Assembly: GCA_963816985.1 (NCBI GenBank)
Contig: CAWFMF010000004.1
Coordinates: forward strand, 4,154,001 to 4,218,000
Reading direction: 5' to 3'
Length of the DNA stretch: 64,000 bases
Source: JAIVJM01 sp963816985
Lineage (GTDB): Bacteria > Acidobacteriota > Blastocatellia > Pyrinomonadales > Pyrinomonadaceae
The position numbers were made by a program, and so were the translations under genes. Positions within the stretch are counted from its first letter, which is position 1; each line of letters opens with the position of its first letter. Under the pieces are notes generated by a model that did no database searches, was not told the DNA's origin, and worked only from the letters and a program-made list of their open reading frames with translations. Of this stretch, positions 8,201-16,776 are shown one piece after another.

Positions 8201-8252
8201 AAGAGAACGGCGCGGGGCTACACGAAACATGTAGTCCCGCGCCGTTCTCTTT
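8201..8252. terminator. strong bidirectional terminator-like hairpin
   Basis: A 20-bp stem, AGAGAACGGCGCGGGGCTAC (8202-8221) against 8231-8250 with a single G-U pair, has a 9-nt loop. It is flanked by A-rich sequence on the left and CTTTG on the right, 64 bp after the peroxidase remnant. Confidence 0.75.
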
Positions 8253-8278
8253 GCTTCATCGGGTGTCGCGTGTAAAAT
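8251..8278 (+). promoter_or_regulatory. candidate promoter of the small secreted protein gene
   Basis: TTGCTT (8251-8256) and TAAAAT (8273-8278) are spaced by 16 bp. It would give a leader of about 160 nt before the start at 8444. Confidence 0.4.
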
Positions 8279-8364
8279 GTTGATTGAGAAGGACAAAACG
8301 CGCGCCCGCCGTAAGCCTTGAAGTTGTTGTAACCACGAGAGGCGGACGGGCGTCTTAAGTTATG

Positions 8365-8418
8365 TAGGCCGAGCTCTCCCGCAGTTCGACATGAACGTGC
8401 GCAGGTGTGCTCGGCCTA
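8365..8418 (+). promoter_or_regulatory. hairpin in the leader of the small secreted protein gene
   Basis: TAGGCCGAGC (8365-8374) and GCTCGGCCTA (8409-8418) are exact 10-bp complements over a 34-nt loop, followed by ATTCATTTTC. It ends 25 bp before the start codon. An attenuator or mRNA-stabilising structure is possible. Confidence 0.4.
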
Positions 8419-8443
8419 ATTCATTTTCTAAGGGGGAAGACAG

Positions 8444-8737
8444 ATGAAGAAATTAATGGCATTGGCGTTGACGTTGGCTTCGGTGGGTTTCGTCTCCACG
8501 CCGGCGGAAGCGAAGGTGGCTGGGGCCTCGACCTCGGCGGCAGTGGCGACGACGGCGAGCACGGTCGCGCCGCAGTGGCGGAACCGTCGGTGGAGGCGTA
8601 ACAGCCGCGTGCGGACGGTTACGCAGTCGCGCCTCGTGCGCGTCGGCAGACGGGTCTACCGCGAGACGTATCAGATTCGGTATCTGCCGAACGGCAGGAC
8701 TCAGACGAGACTCATCAGCCGCGTGAGGGTACGCTAA
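8444..8737 (+). CDS. small arginine-rich secreted protein, unknown family
   Basis: The 97-residue product begins with a signal peptide (MKKLMALALTLASVGFVST, cleavage plausible after PAEA). An alanine/serine/threonine spacer follows, then a very basic region of repeated R-R/V-R patterns such as WRNRRWRRNSRVRTV and a TRLISRVRVR end. A strong AAGGGGGA ribosome-binding site lies 7 bp before the ATG. I do not recognise the family. The charge suggests binding to a polyanion in the periplasm or at the surface (nucleic acid, lipopolysaccharide or acidic polysaccharide), but this is inference. Its own promoter, leader hairpin and terminator make it a single-gene unit. Confidence 0.75.
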   Translation: MKKLMALALTLASVGFVSTPAEAKVAGASTSAAVATTASTVAPQWRNRRWRRNSRVRTVTQSRLVRVGRRVYRETYQIRYLPNGRTQTRLISRVRVR

Positions 8738-8768
8738 AGCACGTCCGGGGGTGTGTTAAGAAAGATAA

Positions 8769-8805
8769 AGAGGGGGCACGAACGTCATGTTCGTGCCCCC
8801 TCTTT
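8769..8805 (+). terminator. terminator after the small secreted protein gene
   Basis: AGAGGGGGCACGAAC (8769-8783) pairs perfectly with 8789-8803 over a 5-nt loop and is followed by TTCT. It can also serve the convergent ATP-grasp gene, whose stop is at 8837. Confidence 0.85.
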
Positions 8806-8836
8806 CTGGTTTGAGTCCTGCCCTCTTGAGAGGAGC

Positions 8837-10069
8837 TTAAGATTCGCTCGAAGGTTTCTTGGCGCGCGGCGTGGCGCTCTTTTTGGCAGCGGCCTTTGGC
8901 TTGGCGTTCGAGGCCGTGCGTGCGCCTTTCTCCTGTTTAGCTTCGGAGGGCGACGAAGAGGTAACGGATTCGATGATGTCCGAGACGACGTTCTTCGCCT
9001 CGTCCACGAGGCCGCTGACCGTGGCGGCGATCTCCGAGGGAACGTCGCGCACGGATTCGGGGAGGATGGACTCCGCGCCCTTCTGTGCCGTGGCAGCGGC
9101 GGCGGCGAAAGCCTGCGCCGACTGCTCGATGGGGCGCGGGTTGAGCAGGGCGTCCCAGCGATAGCGCGGCGCGGCCTGCGGCTCGGCGAGGCGGCGGAAG
9201 ACGAGGTCGGTCACGGTGTCGGTCACCCAGTCGTGATAGAACTGGCCGACCGAGGCGATTTCGGCGTCCGGCGCGGGGTTCATGAAATCAATGGCGTAAG
9301 GTACGTCGCCCTTGATGGCGAACTCGACCGTGTTGAGGTCGTAGCCGAGGGCGCGGCAGAGCGTCCGCACGTCGCGCCCGACGCGCTCGGCCAGTTCGGG
9401 GCTCAGGTAGCCGGGGTCGTGGATGTACTGCTCGCCCGAAAGGTACGGCTTGCGCGGGTCGTAGGGCATGATCATCACTTCCTCCTGCCCGACGCAGTAG
9501 CAGCGCACGAACTGGTCGAAGTCAATCATCTCCTGCAAGGTCATGCAGAGCGTCCCCGTCGTGTCGTAGACCTGCCACAACTCTTCGAGGTCGTTGACGC
9601 GCGAGACGTTCTTCCAGCCGCCGCCGTCGAAGGGCTTGATGATGGCGGGGAAGCCGACGTAGTCGGCGATGCCCTGCCAGTCGAGCGGGAATTCGAGGTT
9701 GCGCAGGGACTCGCTCGTGATGCCCTCGATGTAATCCTTCTGCGGCAGCAGCACGGTGCGCGGGATGGCGACGCCGAGCTTGGTGGCGAGCGAGTAGTTG
9801 AAGAACTTGTCGTCCGCCGACCACCAGAAGGGGTTGTTGATGACGATTGTCCCTTCGAGCGCGGCGCGCTTCAGGAAGGCGCGGTAGAAGGGAACTTCGT
9901 GCGAGATGCGGTCAATGATGAGGTCGTACTGCTTCGGCCCGTCGTGACGGGTGCCGCCGATATTGACGAACTCGGCCTGCACGTCGCCGCCCCCGCGCGC
10001 GTTTATCTTTTCAATCATCGAGAGCGGGAAAGTCTTCTCGCGTCCGACCAGGATTCCTACTTTTTTCAC
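8837..10069 (-). CDS. ATP-grasp (RimK/glutathione-synthetase-like) protein with lysine/alanine-rich tail
   Basis: Residues 1-300 form an ATP-grasp ligase. KVGILVGREKTFP starts the pre-ATP-grasp domain, GFPAIIKPFDGGGWKNV (139-155) is the nucleotide-binding segment, and VEFAIKGDVPYAIDFMNPAP (about 247-266) holds the metal-binding acid/asparagine set. The family joins a carboxylate to an amine through an acyl phosphate; the substrates here are unknown. Residues from about 310 form an alanine-rich amphipathic stretch and then a histone-H1-like tail (KPKAAAKKSATPRAKKPSS). Such a tail is unusual for an ATP-grasp enzyme and could bind nucleic acid or another polyanion. Translation starts at GTG 10069 with AGGAC upstream. 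It is divergent from the next gene. A TTGACA (10212-10207) with TAGAGT 18 bp on is a possible promoter. Confidence 0.8.
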   Translation of the reverse strand: MKKVGILVGREKTFPLSMIEKINARGGGDVQAEFVNIGGTRHDGPKQYDLIIDRISHEVPFYRAFLKRAALEGTIVINNPFWWSADDKFFNYSLATKLGVAIPRTVLLPQKDYIEGITSESLRNLEFPLDWQGIADYVGFPAIIKPFDGGGWKNVSRVNDLEELWQVYDTTGTLCMTLQEMIDFDQFVRCYCVGQEEVMIMPYDPRKPYLSGEQYIHDPGYLSPELAERVGRDVRTLCRALGYDLNTVEFAIKGDVPYAIDFMNPAPDAEIASVGQFYHDWVTDTVTDLVFRRLAEPQAAPRYRWDALLNPRPIEQSAQAFAAAAATAQKGAESILPESVRDVPSEIAATVSGLVDEAKNVVSDIIESVTSSSPSEAKQEKGARTASNAKPKAAAKKSATPRAKKPSSES

Positions 10070-10305
10070 GGTTCAAGTGTCCTTTCAAAACATGTTGTGG
10101 TGACAGTCGGCGGGCCTTGGCCGGGCCGCTCCAGGCGTCTGTCTAAACAGCCTTTTCGTGTCACGGCTTATGAAAACCAAGCACTCTATCCGCTTTGCGC
10201 GAAGCTTGTCAACGCGACCGGGCGGGCATCCGCGCAAACGCTTCTGGCATCAATAATTGTGCCCCGCCGCGGGTTCCGGGGGGGACGCCGCCCCGGCGTC
10301 GGCTG

Positions 10306-10314
10306 TGTTACAAT
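10306..10314 (+). promoter_or_regulatory. extended -10 (TGTTACAAT) before the gene at 10412
   Basis: TGt-TACAAT forms an extended -10 element 97 bp upstream of the GTG start at 10412; no good -35 is seen. The divergent intergenic region 10070-10411 contains no supportable gene. Confidence 0.35.
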
Positions 10315-10411
10315 CGCCGGTAAGACTTTGGCCGACCTCTCCTTATACGGGCCGCCGCCCACGCGGGGCGCGCCGGTCGCCAAGATTCAAGAGTTGAAGG
10401 AGACAATCTTA

Positions 10412-11221
10412 GTGCTACGACGCTTTTGGGTTTCGACGCTGGCCGCGTTCCTGCTGGCCGGCGCTGGGCATCCGACTGCCCTCGGCGCGTCCACCGCGCA
10501 GAAGAAGGGCGCCGAGCCGACCGCCGAGCAGGTGGCCGAGACGGTCGTGCTCGTCTTCGGCGTGCGCGAGCGCCTCGCGCAAATCAGGCGCAGCGGCGTC
10601 GAGCGCGGGCGCATCACGCGCACCACCGACGACGGGCGCACCGAAGAGATTTCTTACGAGCGCAGCTTCAAGCGCGGCGACACGCCGGAGAAGGACAAGG
10701 TGCGGCTCGACCAGCGTCGGCCCTCGCTCGACTACGCGCTCGTCTACAACGAGGGGCGCATCTTCGGCGTCGTGCGCGGCACGTCGTTTACGCCCCGGCA
10801 GGAGGACGTCAACGGCTTTCTGGCCGACAGCCACCACGGCATCGAGACGCTGCTGCGCTACAAGGAGAACGGCTCGACCCTCACCTTCGCGGGCAAGGAC
10901 AAGCAGAAGGGGCTCGACCTCTGGATGCTCGACCTCGACGACAAGGAGAAGCGGCGCACGCGCTACTTCATCAGCGCGGTGACGGGCCGCATCCTGTGGC
11001 TCGAATACAGCGAGACCCCGGCGGGCGGCACCGCGCCGGTCAAGTTCCGCCGGACGTTCCACGACTACCGCATCGTGCAGGGCACGCGCGTCCCTTACCG
11101 CACCGTCCTCTACATGGACGACAAGCAGATAGAAGAGTCGAACCTGCTCTCGGTCGTCTATGGCGTCAAGTTGGAGGATCGAGTCTTCCAGAACCCGGAA
11201 GCCGCTTCGGCGGAGCCCTGA
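10412..11221 (+). CDS. exported protein, possibly LolA/outer-membrane-lipoprotein-sorting-like
   Basis: The start is the GTG at 10412, chosen because AAGGAGA lies 8 bp upstream and an export signal follows at once (VLRRFWVSTLAAFLLAGAGH). A much longer open frame upstream is antisense to the ATP-grasp gene and is not real. The mature ~245 residues are rich in beta-strand-like alternation: ERGRITRTTDDGRTEEISYE, SLDYALVYNEGRIFGV, and FHDYRIVQGTRVPYRTVLYM near the end. The last pattern resembles the LolA-like fold of proteins that hold a hydrophobic ligand in the periplasm. I am not sure of the family. It is followed by a REPIN element and a weak hairpin. No partner gene suggests a substrate. Confidence 0.7.
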   Translation: MLRRFWVSTLAAFLLAGAGHPTALGASTAQKKGAEPTAEQVAETVVLVFGVRERLAQIRRSGVERGRITRTTDDGRTEEISYERSFKRGDTPEKDKVRLDQRRPSLDYALVYNEGRIFGVVRGTSFTPRQEDVNGFLADSHHGIETLLRYKENGSTLTFAGKDKQKGLDLWMLDLDDKEKRRTRYFISAVTGRILWLEYSETPAGGTAPVKFRRTFHDYRIVQGTRVPYRTVLYMDDKQIEESNLLSVVYGVKLEDRVFQNPEAASAEP

Positions 11222-11292
11222 AGTCTCCCCCTCAAACTTTTGCGGCAGAATCTTTCTTTCGCCCGCTCACGCTCCGAGCGGGCGTTTTCCTG

Positions 11293-11384
11293 TCAGAACC
11301 GCGAGCGGTAGCGAGCGGGTATGCTCTGTCCGGCTTGAGCGATGATGAAAGCCTTACCCGCTCGCTACCGCTCGCGGTTCTGAC
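11293..11384. repeat. REPIN-like inverted repeat, copy 2 (arms B/B)
   Basis: Left arm core GCGAGCGGTAGCGAGCGGGT (11301-11320) and its complement at 11356-11384, with a 35-bp spacer beginning ATGCTCTGTCCGG. The spacer is nearly the same as in the copy at 54921, so the whole unit, not just the arms, has been copied. Confidence 0.85.
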
Positions 11385-11442
11385 CTGTTCGCCGTAAACA
11401 AACATCTGTGGACGGCTTTTGAATTCATGTGATAGTATCCCG

Positions 11443-11462
11443 CCACTTCATCAAGTGGTTTT
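11443..11462 (+). terminator. weak terminator hairpin before tkt
   Basis: CCACTT (11443-11448) pairs with AAGTGG (11453-11458), followed by TTTT. The remaining 11463-11703 contains an antisense open frame without family signal, and I see nothing else. Confidence 0.4.
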
Positions 11463-11703
11463 GAAAAGCTCCGAAGGGCATTCGGCCCCGGCACGGTGAG
11501 CGTCTCGGTCAGGCGGCGCTCGGTGTCCCTCAAAATAATCTCTACCGCACGAGCATCGGGGTTTTGACTCACGCGTCGCTCCTCGGTTCGGGTGTTCTTT
11601 TCCTTGAACGAGGAGGGCGTCGCTTTTACGAGCCGGACGTTTCTCGCCGCACGAGCGGCAGCGGCGCTCCCGGCGCACGCACACACGGAAAGCCTCGGTC
11701 GAA

Positions 11704-13805
11704 ATGGAAGCTCAAACTTCGACGCCCCCCCACGCGAGCCTCGACCAGACGTGCGTCAACACCATCCGCACGCTCTCGATGGACGCCGTGCAGGCGGCCA
11801 ACTCCGGCCACCCCGGCACGCCGATGGCGATGGCCCCGGTCGCCTACTCCTCTGGAACGAAATCCTCCGCTTCGACCCCGACGACCCCATCTGGCCCAAC
11901 CGCGACCGCTTCGTCCTCTCGATGGGCCACGCCTCGATGCTGCTCTACTCGATGCTGCACCTGACGGGCGTCAAGGCCGTCAACTCGAAGTACGAGCGCA
12001 CGGGCGAAGCGACGCGTCACGCTCGACGACATCAAGGAGTTCCGCCAGCTCGACAGCCGCTGCCCCGGCCACCCCGAATACCGCTGGACCTCCGGCGTCG
12101 AGACGACGACCGGCCCGCTCGGCCAGGGCGTCGCCACGAGCGTCGGCATGGCCATCGCCGGCGAAGTGGCTGGCCGCCTACTTCAACCGCCCCGGCTTCG
12201 AGATGTTCGACTACCGAACGTCTACGCGCTCTGCGGCGACGGCTGCATGATGGAGGGCATCTCGCACGAGGCGGCCTCGCTCGCCGGCCACCTCAAGCTC
12301 GACAACCTCTGCTGGATCTACGACAACAACAAGATCACGATCGAGGGCAACACCGCGTGGGCCTTCAGCGAGGACGTGGCGACGCGCTTCATCGGCTACG
12401 GCTGGAACGTGACGCGCGTCGGCGACGCCAACGACCTCGACATGCTCCGCCGCGCCTTCGAAGTCGCAAGAAAAGAGAAGGGACCGCCCGACGCTCATCA
12501 TCGTCGACAGCCACATCGCCTGGGGCGCGCCGAACAAGCAGGACACGCACGCCGCGCACGGCGAACCGCTCGGCGAGGAAGAAATCAGACTCACCAAGCG
12601 CAACTACGGCTGGCCCGAAGACGAGCAAGTTCCTCGTCCCCGACGAGGTGCGCGAGCACTTCCGCGCAGGCATCGGCGAGCGCGGTCGCGCGGGCCGCGA
12701 CGAGTGGTTCGCACGGCTCGAAGAGTACAAAAAGTCTCACCCCGAACTGGCCGACCAGCTCGTCAGGATGCAGAAGCGCGAGCTGCCCGACGGCTGGGAC
12801 AAGGACATCCCCACTTTCCGCGCCGACGCCAAGGGCGTGGCCGGCCGCGACGCTTCGGGCAAGGTGCTGAACGCGATTGCCCAGAACGTCCCGTGGCTCA
12901 TCGGCGGCGCGGCCGACCTCGCGCCCTCGACCAAGACGCGCCTCACGTTCGACGGCGCGGGCGACTTCACCGCCGACGGCAAACCCGAACGCAGCTATGC
13001 GGGCCGCAACTTCCACTTCGGCGTCCGCGAGCACGCCATGTCGGCGGTCTTGAACGGCCTGTCGCTCTCGAAGATTCGGCCTTACGGCTCGGGCTTCCTC
13101 ATCTTCCGCGACTACTCGCGCCCCTCGATCCGCCTCTCGGCGATCATGGAGATCCCGACCGTCCACATCTTCACGCACGACTCCATCGGCGTCGGCGAGG
13201 ACGGCCCGACGCACCAGCCGATCGAGCACCTCGCGTCGCTGCGCGCCATCCCGGATCTAATCGTGCTCCGACCCGGCGACGCCAACGAAGTCGCCGAGGC
13301 TTGGCGCGTCATCATGCAACTGAGGCACGAGCCCGCCGTCCTCGTCCTCAGCCGTCAGGCGCTCCCCACGCTCGACCGCGAAAAATACGCGAGCGCCGAG
13401 AACGTCAAACACGGCGCATACGTCCTCGCCGACTCAGACGGCGAGCCCGAAGTGATTCTGATGGGGACGGGCTCCGAAGTCTCGCTCTGCGTCGAGGCTT
13501 ACGAGCGGCTCGGCGCTGAAGGCGTGAAGGGGCGCGTCGTGAGCATGCCTTCGTGGGAACTCTTCGAGCACCAGACGGACGAATACAAGGAGAGCGTTTT
13601 GCCTTCGGCTGTTCGCGCCCGTGTCGCAGTCGAGCAGGCCGCGCGTTTCGGCTGGCAACGCTACACGACGCACAACGACCAGATTATCGCCATGAAGACC
13701 TTCGGCGCGAGCGCGCCGCTCAAGGAGTTGACCAAGAAGTTCGGCTTCACCGTCGAGAACGTCGTCGAGACGGCGAAGAGGGAAATCGAGAAGTACAGAC
13801 ATTAA
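11704..13805 (+). pseudogene. tkt: transketolase, interrupted by six apparent frameshifts
   Basis: All parts of a ~700-residue transketolase are present in order but in changing frames. The N-terminus (ATG 11704, MDAVQAANSGHPGTPMAMAP) shifts near 11849 to LLWNEILRFDPDDPIWPNRD, near 12012 to VTLDDIKEFRQLDSRCPGHP, near 12166 to WLAAYFNRPGFEMFDY, near 12215 to the thiamine-pyrophosphate motif CGDGCMMEGISHE...DNNKITIEG, near 12484 to LIIVDSHIAWGAPNKQDTHA, and near 12626 to the frame that stays open to 13805. Each shift is a one-base indel and no conserved residue appears lost. The enzyme moves two-carbon units between sugar phosphates in the non-oxidative pentose-phosphate pathway. It heads the carbohydrate operon, 4 bp before tal. 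Such dense indels next to intact genes suggest sequence error; recent inactivation is the alternative. Confidence 0.9.
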
Positions 13806-13809
13806 AATT

Positions 13810-14829
13810 ATGAGCAACAATCTTACCGAAATCATGCGACTCGGCCAGTCCATCTGGTACGACAACATCCGGCGCGCGATGGTCACGGGCGGCGACCTCG
13901 CGAAGAAGATCGAAGAGGACGACCTGCGCGGCGTCACCTCGAACCCGACCATCTTCGAGAAGGCCATCACCGGCTCGACCGACTACGACGAGCAACTCAA
14001 AGAACTCGTCACCGCCGGAAAGAGCGTCTCCGAAATCTACGAGGACTTGGTGACCGCAGACATCGGCAACGCGGCGGACATCCTCCGGCCCGTCTATGAC
14101 CGGACGGACGCGCTCGACGGCTACATCAGCCTCGAAGTGAGCCCGCGCCTCGCCTACGACACGCCGGGGACGATTGAGGAGGCGGACAGACTTTTCCGTC
14201 GTCTGGGCCGCCCGAACGTGATGATAAAGATTCCGGCGTCGCAGGAGGGCTTGCCCGCCATCGAGGAGAGCATCTATCGCGGCATCAACATCAACGTCAC
14301 GATGATCTTCTCCATCGAGAACTACGAGCAGGTGGCCGAAGCCTTCATCCGGGGCTTGGAACGCCGCGCCGCCGAAGGCAAACCGGTCGAGCGCATCGCC
14401 AGCGTCGCCAGCTTCTTCGTCTCGCGCGTGGACACGGCCATTGACACCGACCTCGAATACCGCGCGCGCCACGCCTCGACGCCCGAAGAGAAGGCGCGGC
14501 TCGAAGGCTTGCTCGGACGCGCGGCGGTCGCCAACGCGAAGCTCGCGTACCAGAAGTTCAAAGAGATATTCCACGGCGAGCGCTTCGCCGAGTTGAAGGC
14601 GAAGGGCGCGCAGGTGCAGCGTTGCCTCTGGGCCTCGACCGGGACGAAGAACCCGAAGTATTCCGACGTGCTCTACGTTGACAACCTCATCGGCCCCGAA
14701 ACCGTCAACACCGTCCCGCCCGCGACCTACACGGCCATCCGCGACCACGGCAAAGTCGCCTTGACGCTCGAAGAGGGTTTGGACGAATGCCGCGCGCTCG
14801 TCGGCGAACTCGGCGAACATCGGCATTGA
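13810..14829 (+). CDS. tal: transaldolase (N-terminal part of a probable Tal-Pgi bifunctional enzyme)
   Basis: Transaldolase moves a dihydroxyacetone unit between sedoheptulose-7-phosphate and glyceraldehyde-3-phosphate. The Schiff-base lysine is K140 in VMIKIPAS; GVTSNPTIFEKA (41-52) and RVDTAID are family landmarks. The annotated product stops after ELGEHRH, but the frame +1 from 14819 reads IGIDLKAVTEKLQKDGLDAF, the normal transaldolase C-terminal helix, and continues without a stop into the glucose-6-phosphate isomerase domain. One extra base near 14818 therefore seems to split a single ~955-residue protein of the known bifunctional transaldolase/phosphoglucose isomerase type. Unless the split is real, tal and pgi should be read as one gene, 13810-16684. 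Confidence 0.92.
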   Translation: MSNNLTEIMRLGQSIWYDNIRRAMVTGGDLAKKIEEDDLRGVTSNPTIFEKAITGSTDYDEQLKELVTAGKSVSEIYEDLVTADIGNAADILRPVYDRTDALDGYISLEVSPRLAYDTPGTIEEADRLFRRLGRPNVMIKIPASQEGLPAIEESIYRGININVTMIFSIENYEQVAEAFIRGLERRAAEGKPVERIASVASFFVSRVDTAIDTDLEYRARHASTPEEKARLEGLLGRAAVANAKLAYQKFKEIFHGERFAELKAKGAQVQRCLWASTGTKNPKYSDVLYVDNLIGPETVNTVPPATYTAIRDHGKVALTLEEGLDECRALVGELGEHRH

Positions 14830-14839
14830 CCTCAAGGCT

Positions 14840-16684
14840 GTGACCGAGAAGTTGCAGAAGGACGGACTTGACGCCTTCGTCAACTCGTTCGACACGCTCG
14901 TCGAATCCATCGAGGCCAAGCGCGACGCGCTGCTCTCCGGCATCCACGAAAGGACGACCGCCTCGTTGGGAAAGTTCTCTGAGGCGGTGAATGCCGCCGT
15001 CAAGGAGGCCGACAAGGGCGACGTGATGCGCCGCATCTGGCGCAAGGACGCCGCGCTCTGGAAAGACGACGAAGCGCACCAGAAGATCATCAAGAACTCG
15101 CTCGGCTGGCTGACCGTCGCCGACACGATGATCGGCGTCGAGGACGACATCATCGCCTTCGCCGACCGCATCCGCGGCGAGCGCGGCTTCAAGCACGTCA
15201 TGCTCTGCGGCATGGGCGGCTCTTCGCTCTGCCCCGAAGTCATCCGTCAGACCTTCGGCAAGCAGGACGGCTACCCCGAACTGCTCGTGCTCGATTCGAC
15301 CGACCCGGACGTAGTCGCCAGTCTCGACAAACAGATTGACCTCGAACACACGCTCTTCATCATCGCCTCGAAGTCGGGGACGACGACCGAGCCTTTGACC
15401 TTCTACACCTACTGGTACGACCGCGTGGGGAAGGTGAAGGAGAACCCCGGCGACAACTTCATCGCCATCACCGACCCCGGCACGAAGATGGAAGCGGACG
15501 CGACGCGCGACAAGTTCAAGCGCATCTTCGTCAACCCTTCGGACATCGGCGGTCGCTACTCGGCGCTCTCCTACTTCGGGATGGTTCCGGCGGCCTTGAT
15601 GGGCGTGGACATTAAGAAGCTCTTAGACCGCGCCGAGCGCGTCATGCACGCCTGCTCGCAGGTCGTCCCGGCGGCGGAAAATCCCGGCGCGCGCCTCGGC
15701 GCGATTCTCGGCGAGTGCGCGAAGGCGGGCCGAGACAAACTGACCATCATCGCCGACCCGAAGATTGCTTCTTTCGGCCTCTGGGTCGAGCAGTTGATTG
15801 CCGAGAGCACGGGCAAGGAGGGGAAGGGCATCGTGCCCGTGGCGGGCGAGCCTCTGGGGCCGCCGTCCGTGTACGGCGACGACCGCCTGTTCGTCTCCAT
15901 CGCCGTCGGGCGGCTCGACAGCGAGACCGAGTCGAAGCTCAAGGCGCTCGAAGCCGCCGGGCATCCGGTCGTCTATCGAACCTTGACCGACACTTACGAC
16001 CTCGGTGAAGAGTTCTTCCTGTGGGAGATTGCGACGGCGTTCGCGGGCTGGCGGCTCGGCATCAACCCCTTCGACCAGCCGAACGTGCAGGAGTCGAAGG
16101 ACGCGACGAAGGAATTGCTCGAAGCCTTCAAACGAGACGGAAAGTTGCAGGAGCAGACCGCGCTCGTCAGCGAAGGCGAGTTGACCGTCTATGCCGACGA
16201 CGCGACGCGCGCCGAATTGCCTGCGGGCTCTCTGCTCGAAGCCTTGAAGGCTCATCTCTCGCGTGCGGGAGAAGGCGACTACATCGCCCTCCTGAATTAC
16301 TTCGAGGAGACGCCGGAGAACGAGCGCGCCGTCCAGCAACTCCGCACGCACCTGCGCGACGCGACGCGCTGCGCGACGACGACCGGCTACGGCCCGCGCT
16401 TCCTGCACTCGACGGGCCAACTCCACAAGGGAGGCCCGGACACGGGCGTCTTCATGCAAATCACGGCGGCGGACGCGACCGACCTCGAAATACCGGGCGA
16501 GCCATACACCTTCAGCACCTTGAAACAGGCGCAGGCGCTCGGCGACTTCCGCTCGCTCTCGACGCGCGGACGCCGCGCCGTCCGCGTTGACCTCGGCGCG
16601 GACACGTCCGCCGGACTCAAACGACTGCTCGAACTCGTCGGCGAAGCGCTGCCCGTCTCAGGCGCGACCGGCGGGACGAAATAA
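14840..16684 (+). CDS. pgi: glucose-6-phosphate isomerase (C-terminal part of a probable Tal-Pgi fusion)
   Basis: It interconverts glucose-6-phosphate and fructose-6-phosphate. The sugar-phosphate-binding SIS folds show MLCGMGGSSLCPEV and ASKSGTTTEPLTFYTYW, and the C-terminal GPRFLHSTGQLHKGGP with its catalytic histidine/lysine region is conserved. The first ~35 residues (TEKLQKDGLDAFVNSFDTLV) are not isomerase but the end of transaldolase, which is the evidence for an original fusion with the upstream gene. The GTG at 14840 is only the first available start in this frame and has no convincing ribosome-binding site. The stop at 16682-16684 is directly followed by a heptamer-periodic repeat. 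Confidence 0.92.
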   Translation: MTEKLQKDGLDAFVNSFDTLVESIEAKRDALLSGIHERTTASLGKFSEAVNAAVKEADKGDVMRRIWRKDAALWKDDEAHQKIIKNSLGWLTVADTMIGVEDDIIAFADRIRGERGFKHVMLCGMGGSSLCPEVIRQTFGKQDGYPELLVLDSTDPDVVASLDKQIDLEHTLFIIASKSGTTTEPLTFYTYWYDRVGKVKENPGDNFIAITDPGTKMEADATRDKFKRIFVNPSDIGGRYSALSYFGMVPAALMGVDIKKLLDRAERVMHACSQVVPAAENPGARLGAILGECAKAGRDKLTIIADPKIASFGLWVEQLIAESTGKEGKGIVPVAGEPLGPPSVYGDDRLFVSIAVGRLDSETESKLKALEAAGHPVVYRTLTDTYDLGEEFFLWEIATAFAGWRLGINPFDQPNVQESKDATKELLEAFKRDGKLQEQTALVSEGELTVYADDATRAELPAGSLLEALKAHLSRAGEGDYIALLNYFEETPENERAVQQLRTHLRDATRCATTTGYGPRFLHSTGQLHKGGPDTGVFMQITAADATDLEIPGEPYTFSTLKQAQALGDFRSLSTRGRRAVRVDLGADTSAGLKRLLELVGEALPVSGATGGTK

Positions 16685-16685
16685 A

Positions 16686-16761
16686 GTCAGAAGTCAGAAC
16701 GCTGAACGATGAAGTAAAAGCGGTCTGTCTTCCAGTTCATCGTTCAGCGTTCTGACTTCTG
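16686..16761. repeat. heptamer-periodic palindrome between pgi and gnd
   Basis: The element reads in 7-nt steps: GTCAGAA twice, CGCTGAA, CGATGAA, a variable centre, then GTTCATC, GTTCAGC, GTTCTGA and CTTCTG. The two halves are imperfect complements. It begins 1 bp after the pgi stop and ends 15 bp before the gnd start. Confidence 0.8.
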
Positions 16762-16776
16762 CGTTTAAGGAGAGAT

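Noticed and set aside
8753..10411. Very long plus-strand open frame upstream of the exported protein at 10412
   Set aside because: It is antisense to the ATP-grasp gene, a frame kept open by high GC. The real start at GTG 10412 has a ribosome-binding site and a signal peptide.
11354..11686. 110-codon minus-strand open frame before tkt
   Set aside because: It runs into a REPIN arm for its last residues and has no recognisable domain. A small real gene cannot be fully excluded, but the support is too weak.
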